Source: Sulfuritalea sp.
GTDB lineage: Bacteria > Pseudomonadota > Gammaproteobacteria > Burkholderiales > Rhodocyclaceae
Reading direction: 5' to 3'
DNA: 30,237 bases
Assembly (NCBI GenBank): GCA_016716965.1
Contig: JADJUP010000023.1
Coordinates: 1-30,237 of the forward strand
This document shows positions 26,707 to 30,237 of this stretch, in pieces (position 1 is the stretch's first letter; every line of letters begins with the position of its first letter). A program made the position numbers and the translations under genes. The notes under the pieces were generated by a model that was not told the origin of the DNA, did not search any database, and was given only the letters and a program-made list of their open reading frames with translations.

Positions 26707-28143
26707 TCAATGAGCCGCTGCGGGTGCAAGTACCGGGGCATTAACTGCCTTGCCGCCCGCCATGGTCAGGAACATGTTCCATGCCATGATGATCATCCCG
26801 GCGAGGAACAGCAGGCCGCCCAGCAGACGGATGGTCCAGAACGGATAGGTCGCCTTGACCGACTCGACGAAGGAATAGGTCAGCGTGCCATCGACGTTCG
26901 TCGCGCGCCACATCAGGCCCTGCATCACGCCGGCAATCCACATCGAAGCGATGTATAGCACGACGCCGATGGTGGCGATCCAGAAGTGCACTTCGATCGC
27001 CTTCTTCGAATGCATCTCGGGCTTGCCGAACAGGCGCGGCAGCAGGTAGTAGATCGAGCCGATGGAAATCATCGCCACCCAGCCCAGGGCACCCGAATGC
27101 ACGTGGCCGACGGTCCAGTCGGTGTAGTGCGACAGCGCATTGACTGTCTTGATCGACATCATCGGGCCTTCGAAGGTCGACATGCCGTAGAAGGACAGCG
27201 AGGTGATCATGAATTTCAGGATCGGGTCATCGCGCAGTTTGTGCCAGGCGCCCGACAGGGTCATGATGCCGTTGATCATGCCGCCCCACGAAGGCGCCAG
27301 CAGGATCAGCGAGAAGATCATGCCGACGCTCTGGGTCCAGTCGGGCAAGGCGGTGTAGTGCAGGTGGTGCGGACCCGCCCACATGTAGGTGAAGATCAGG
27401 GCCCAGAAGTGCACCACCGACAGGCGGTAGGAATACACCGGACGCCCGGCCTGCTTCGGCACGAAGTAATACATCATGCCGAGGAAGCCGGCGGTGAGGA
27501 AGAAGCCGACCGCGTTGTGGCCATACCACCACTGGATCATTGCATCCTGCACACCGGCATAGGCCGAGTAGGATTTCGGCGTCAGGATGCCGGCGGCCAT
27601 CACCGGAACCGCGGCGCTATTCACCAGGTGCAGAACCGCGACGGTCAGGATGAAGCCGCCGAAGAACCAGTTCGCCACGTAGATGTGCGAGACCGTGCGC
27701 TTCATGATGGTCCCGAAGAACACCACGGCATAGGACACCCAGACTACGGTAATCAGGATGTCGATAGGCCATTCGAGCTCGGCATACTCCTTGCCGGAGG
27801 TGAATCCTAGCGGGAGCGACAACGCGGCCAGGACGATGATCAGTTGCCAGCCCCAGAAGGTGAAAGCGGCGAGTCCCGGCGCAAACAAGGGCGCATGGCT
27901 GGTGCGCTGCACCGCGTAATAGGACGTGGCGAACAGCGCGCAACCGCCAAAGGCGAAGATCACGGCGTTGGTGTGCAAGGGACGCAGGCGCCCGTAGCTC
28001 AGGAATTCGTGCACGTTCAACTCCGGCCAGACCAGTTGAGCGGCGATGATGACGCCGACCAGCATGCCGACGATGCCCCAGATTACGGTCATCACAGCGA
28101 ACTGGCGCACGACTTTGTAGTTGTAAGTCGCTTGCGATTGCAT
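26707..28143 (-). CDS. ccoN: cbb3-type cytochrome c oxidase subunit I
   Basis: The 478-residue catalytic subunit of the high-affinity oxidase has about 12 membrane helices. The low-spin haem ligand H57 is in LHTNAVIFAFGG, CuB ligands are H209 in WWYGHNAVGF and the pair H259-H260 in WAGPHHLHY, and haem ligands lie in GHVHSGALGW. It reduces O2 to water at low oxygen and pumps protons. GAGGTG lies 8 bases before the ATG. An FNR box 113 bases upstream indicates induction at low oxygen. First gene of ccoNOQP-GH and two small genes. Confidence 0.97.
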   Translation of the reverse strand: MQSQATYNYKVVRQFAVMTVIWGIVGMLVGVIIAAQLVWPELNVHEFLSYGRLRPLHTNAVIFAFGGCALFATSYYAVQRTSHAPLFAPGLAAFTFWGWQLIIVLAALSLPLGFTSGKEYAELEWPIDILITVVWVSYAVVFFGTIMKRTVSHIYVANWFFGGFILTVAVLHLVNSAAVPVMAAGILTPKSYSAYAGVQDAMIQWWYGHNAVGFFLTAGFLGMMYYFVPKQAGRPVYSYRLSVVHFWALIFTYMWAGPHHLHYTALPDWTQSVGMIFSLILLAPSWGGMINGIMTLSGAWHKLRDDPILKFMITSLSFYGMSTFEGPMMSIKTVNALSHYTDWTVGHVHSGALGWVAMISIGSIYYLLPRLFGKPEMHSKKAIEVHFWIATIGVVLYIASMWIAGVMQGLMWRATNVDGTLTYSFVESVKATYPFWTIRLLGGLLFLAGMIIMAWNMFLTMAGGKAVNAPVLAPAAAH

Positions 28144-28249
28144 GATGGATACACCTCACATTGACAAAAAGAAACCGTTCACGACACCGCAATTGATGCG
28201 GTGCAGTATGAAATTTTTGGGGAGATTACACCTTACGCATCTGCGCAGT

Positions 28250-28263
28250 TTGATGTAGGTCAA
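28250..28263 (-). promoter_or_regulatory. FNR box of the ccoNOQP operon
   Basis: TTGAC-CTAC-ATCAA on the minus strand has one mismatch to the FNR consensus. A weak -10, TAATCT (28223-28228), is centred about 31 bases away, giving a transcript start near 28215 and a leader of about 70 bases. ccoN operons are classic FNR targets, which raises confidence. Confidence 0.8.
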
Positions 28264-28382
28264 AATATATCCGACTTCAAGAACAATAACAATATTATTA
28301 GTATGGTTTATGAAGGGATGCGCGCTCTTTGTATCTGAAGGCGTCCAAAATTTTTTCGCCATGAACATGATTGACTCAACAC

Positions 28383-29109
28383 TCATAGGGTCGGGACAAA
28401 TGTCAGGAAATTGCCGTAGGTGCAATTGCGCTTCGCGGTCGGCGGCGGGCCACATCTGCCGAACCAACCGTCCCGAGATGTGAACGAATCAACATGAACC
28501 ATCATCCTGGTTCCTTGCGAAAGGGCTACCCTATCCGGAAACAAATCGCGTGTTGTCTTGCCGATCACTGCGTCCCGGCTCATTCCATAGAATCTCTCGA
28601 TGGCGGGATTGCACTCCAGGTAAACGCCCTTCGGGTTTTTCAGCCAGACCAGGTCGGGAATCGTTTCGATTAGCGTAGTCAGCTCCGCGTTCTGATCCTT
28701 ACTCAGGCGGTAAAAGCGGTGCAAGGCCGCAATTGCCGAACAGACCACGATCTCGTCGAGTATATAGACGATGTTGCTGAATACCGTTTCATAACGGAAC
28801 TCGAATGGGTACGCCGAATATGGGGGAATGAAAAATAGGTCGCAATGACTGACCCTAGAGCGGTCGCCAGCATGCCGGCCCAGAATCCGCCGAACACTGC
28901 TGAAATCGCGGCAGCTGGAAAAAATGTCAGAAATGGCACTCCAAGCCGGGAGACCCGATCAGTCTTCCGGACTGGAACGCAATGAAGACCAGCAGAATCA
29001 CTATGCCGATCTGGTAGCCAAGAGTACGCGTCGAAGGGAAAAGAACTGCCTCGAGCCGGGGCATGAGTCGGTTCAGCTGATCTTCGATACGATCAAGTAT
29101 CAGTCGCAT
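28383..29109 (-). pseudogene. Broken membrane sensor with a PAS domain
   Basis: Three frames together make one protein. 29109 to about 28940 gives a soluble start and a first membrane helix (YQIGIVILLVFIAFQSGRL). About 28939 to 28827 gives FFPAAAISAVFGGFWAGMLATALGS-like membrane sequence (DUF4118/MASE1 style; shown in part). About 28826 to 28480 gives more membrane helix and a PAS domain (IETIPDLVWLKNPKGVYLECN). Adding one base at each junction, near 28940 and in the G run at 28822-28826, restores the frame. After the PAS domain the sequence loses homology and stops at 28383, with no kinase or cyclase output. So it is frameshifted twice and probably also truncated. Confidence 0.75.
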
Positions 29110-29207
29110 GGCCAGGTTGTCCAATTTTTGCGTGGCATAAGGAGGCCGGTTTAATCGCAGGCACGCATGGCAGATCTGCCGACGCCTGTTACATGTCCTG
29201 AAAGGAA

Positions 29208-30237
29208 TTACTTTCCAGTGTCTGGCATGAACTTGAGCATTGCCGTTGATGCAGTAACGCTTTGCCGGTAGGAGGCGGGCCGTCGTCAAAAACATGCCCA
29301 AGGTGGATGCGGAACTGGCACTCTCACTTCAACACGACGCATTCCGTGCGATATATCCACATGCTCGGTAAGCGCTCCCGGAAGCGGGCTGAAGAAACCG
29401 GCCAACCGGTGCCACTGTCAAACTTGAGTCGCTACGGAACAATGGCGCGCCGGTGATCGGATCAACAAATGTTCCCGGGCGCTTTTCGTCAAGGTGTGAC
29501 CCGGTTCCGGGACGCTCTGTACCCTGCTCGTAGGCGATTTTTTGCTGAGCGGGAGTGAGTAGATGAAATCCAAGCCATTTCCAGAACCGCGCTTGATCGC
29601 CGTTGTAACCCGTAAATCGCGAGACCTCCTTGCCCTTTTCGAACAGCACCACGGTTGGTGTGGCAAACAGCGACTTCTCCAATATCCAGCCTGCCGGAGG
29701 CGTCGAACTCATGGTGCGCACCACGGCGACCTCGGATTGCCACCGGTCAAGAATGTCAGCCTTGAATTGCCGGCAGTAGGCACAGTCCTCCGCCTCGAAG
29801 ACGATCAGTTGCCGCTTCAGGTTCAACTTCCGGACATCAAGCGGGACGCTGCGTTCGGCAACAGCTGAAGTTCGTGTCGCATCAGGATAGCGGACCCCCG
29901 TGCCCCCAAGCCCGCAGTAGCCGTCCGGATTCTTCTTGAGATAATCCTGATGGTAATCCTCGGAGGGAAAGTACTTCCTGAGAGGGACAATTTCGGTGGT
30001 GATGGCCTTGTATCCGGCTTGCATCAATGCAGCCTGATAGACGTCCCGAGTTTTCAGTGCGACGGCAAGCTGCGTTTCATTGCGTGTAGATTGCGCTACG
30101 GTAATTGCTGCCGATGTCATTGCCTTGGCGATCGCCCTGCGTGCGGGTCGTGGCTTTCCAGAAACGGGCCACATCAGCGAGGCTTACTTTGGCGCGGGAT
30201 CGAAGGTGACCTTGACGACTTCAGCGTGGTTGCGCTT
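29208..30237 (-). pseudogene. msrAB: MsrA-thioredoxin-like-MsrB fusion, multiply frameshifted and cut by the window
   Basis: The minus strand encodes a methionine sulfoxide reductase fusion in pieces. From the window end: HAEVVKVTFDPAPK, then a stop at 30184; the next frame continues RFWKATTRTQGDRQGND (MsrA); another shift near 30086 leads into the MsrA end (YHQDYLKKNPDGYCGLGGTG), a thioredoxin-like domain (CAYC) and the MsrB start (GTERPGTGSHLDEKRPGTF). Shifts near 29435 and 29415, then several more, break MsrB, whose end (RYCINGNA, KFMPDTGK) is still readable to TAA 29208-29210. At least six indels are needed, while the residues between them are well conserved. Proteins of this kind repair oxidised methionine. 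Confidence 0.85.

Noticed and set aside
28156..28467. Minus-strand ORF of 103 codons upstream of ccoN
   Set aside because: It runs across the FNR box and promoter of ccoN, has no recognisable domain, and its composition looks non-coding.
29262..29456. Plus-strand ORF of 64 codons
   Set aside because: It lies antisense to the readable MsrB remnant and is a shadow of it.

Overview
The window looks like chromosomal DNA of a facultatively anaerobic, probably denitrifying betaproteobacterium, most like Rhodocyclales (Azonexus, Dechloromonas or Azoarcus type). This rests on the high GC content, the gene order ccoNOQP-ccoG-ccoH followed by a DUF3149 protein, a class I PHA synthase, an Fnr with a betaproteobacterial cysteine pattern, NnrS proteins and a Dnr-like regulator. 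No rRNA, tRNA, CRISPR array, insertion sequence or phage gene was seen. The many long ORFs opposite real genes are high-GC shadows.

Layout. (1) 66-5129, plus strand: a peroxide-defence block, ahpC-ahpF-dps-katG, with ahpF interrupted by one extra base. (2) 5306-8947: a lone cyclic-nucleotide-binding protein whose promoter implies a leaderless mRNA, then a copper module (copZ, copA, and a divergent MerR-type regulator with a near-perfect mer-type operator). (3) 9031-14011: a hybrid sensor kinase, a TauE/SafE-like membrane protein, hemN, and a divergent fnr. (4) 14008-19090: a nitric-oxide/low-oxygen block made of a SirB2-like protein, nnrS, a Dnr-like regulator, a 12-TM NnrS-like protein, a DUF2249 protein, a hemerythrin and a stand-alone flavodiiron-type metallo-beta-lactamase (ODP-like) protein. 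(5) 19371-22350: phaC, and a divergent uspA-hemerythrin pair. (6) 22378-28143, minus strand: the cbb3 oxidase operon ccoNOQP-ccoG-ccoH plus two small membrane proteins. (7) 28383-30237: a broken sensor gene and a broken msrA-Trx-msrB gene, both carrying single-base indels.

The unifying signal is a set of four FNR-type boxes, TTGA(T/C)-N4-(A/G)TCAA. They lie between hemN and fnr, before the hemerythrin-DUF2249-NnrS-like operon, between phaC and uspA, and before ccoN. The hemerythrin and ccoN boxes sit at plausible class II activation distance, and the uspA box fits with a weak -10. The window therefore encodes both the sensors (Fnr with its four Fe-S cysteines, and a Dnr-like protein without them) and a likely regulon: a high-affinity oxidase, anaerobic haem synthesis, and diiron/haem NO- or O2-handling proteins. 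The best candidate for a little-described system is the operon hemerythrin-DUF2249-12-TM protein together with the adjacent ODP-like protein.

Limits: family calls come from motif recognition, without database searches. The last 2 kb and the ahpF frameshift should be checked against reads before being treated as biology.
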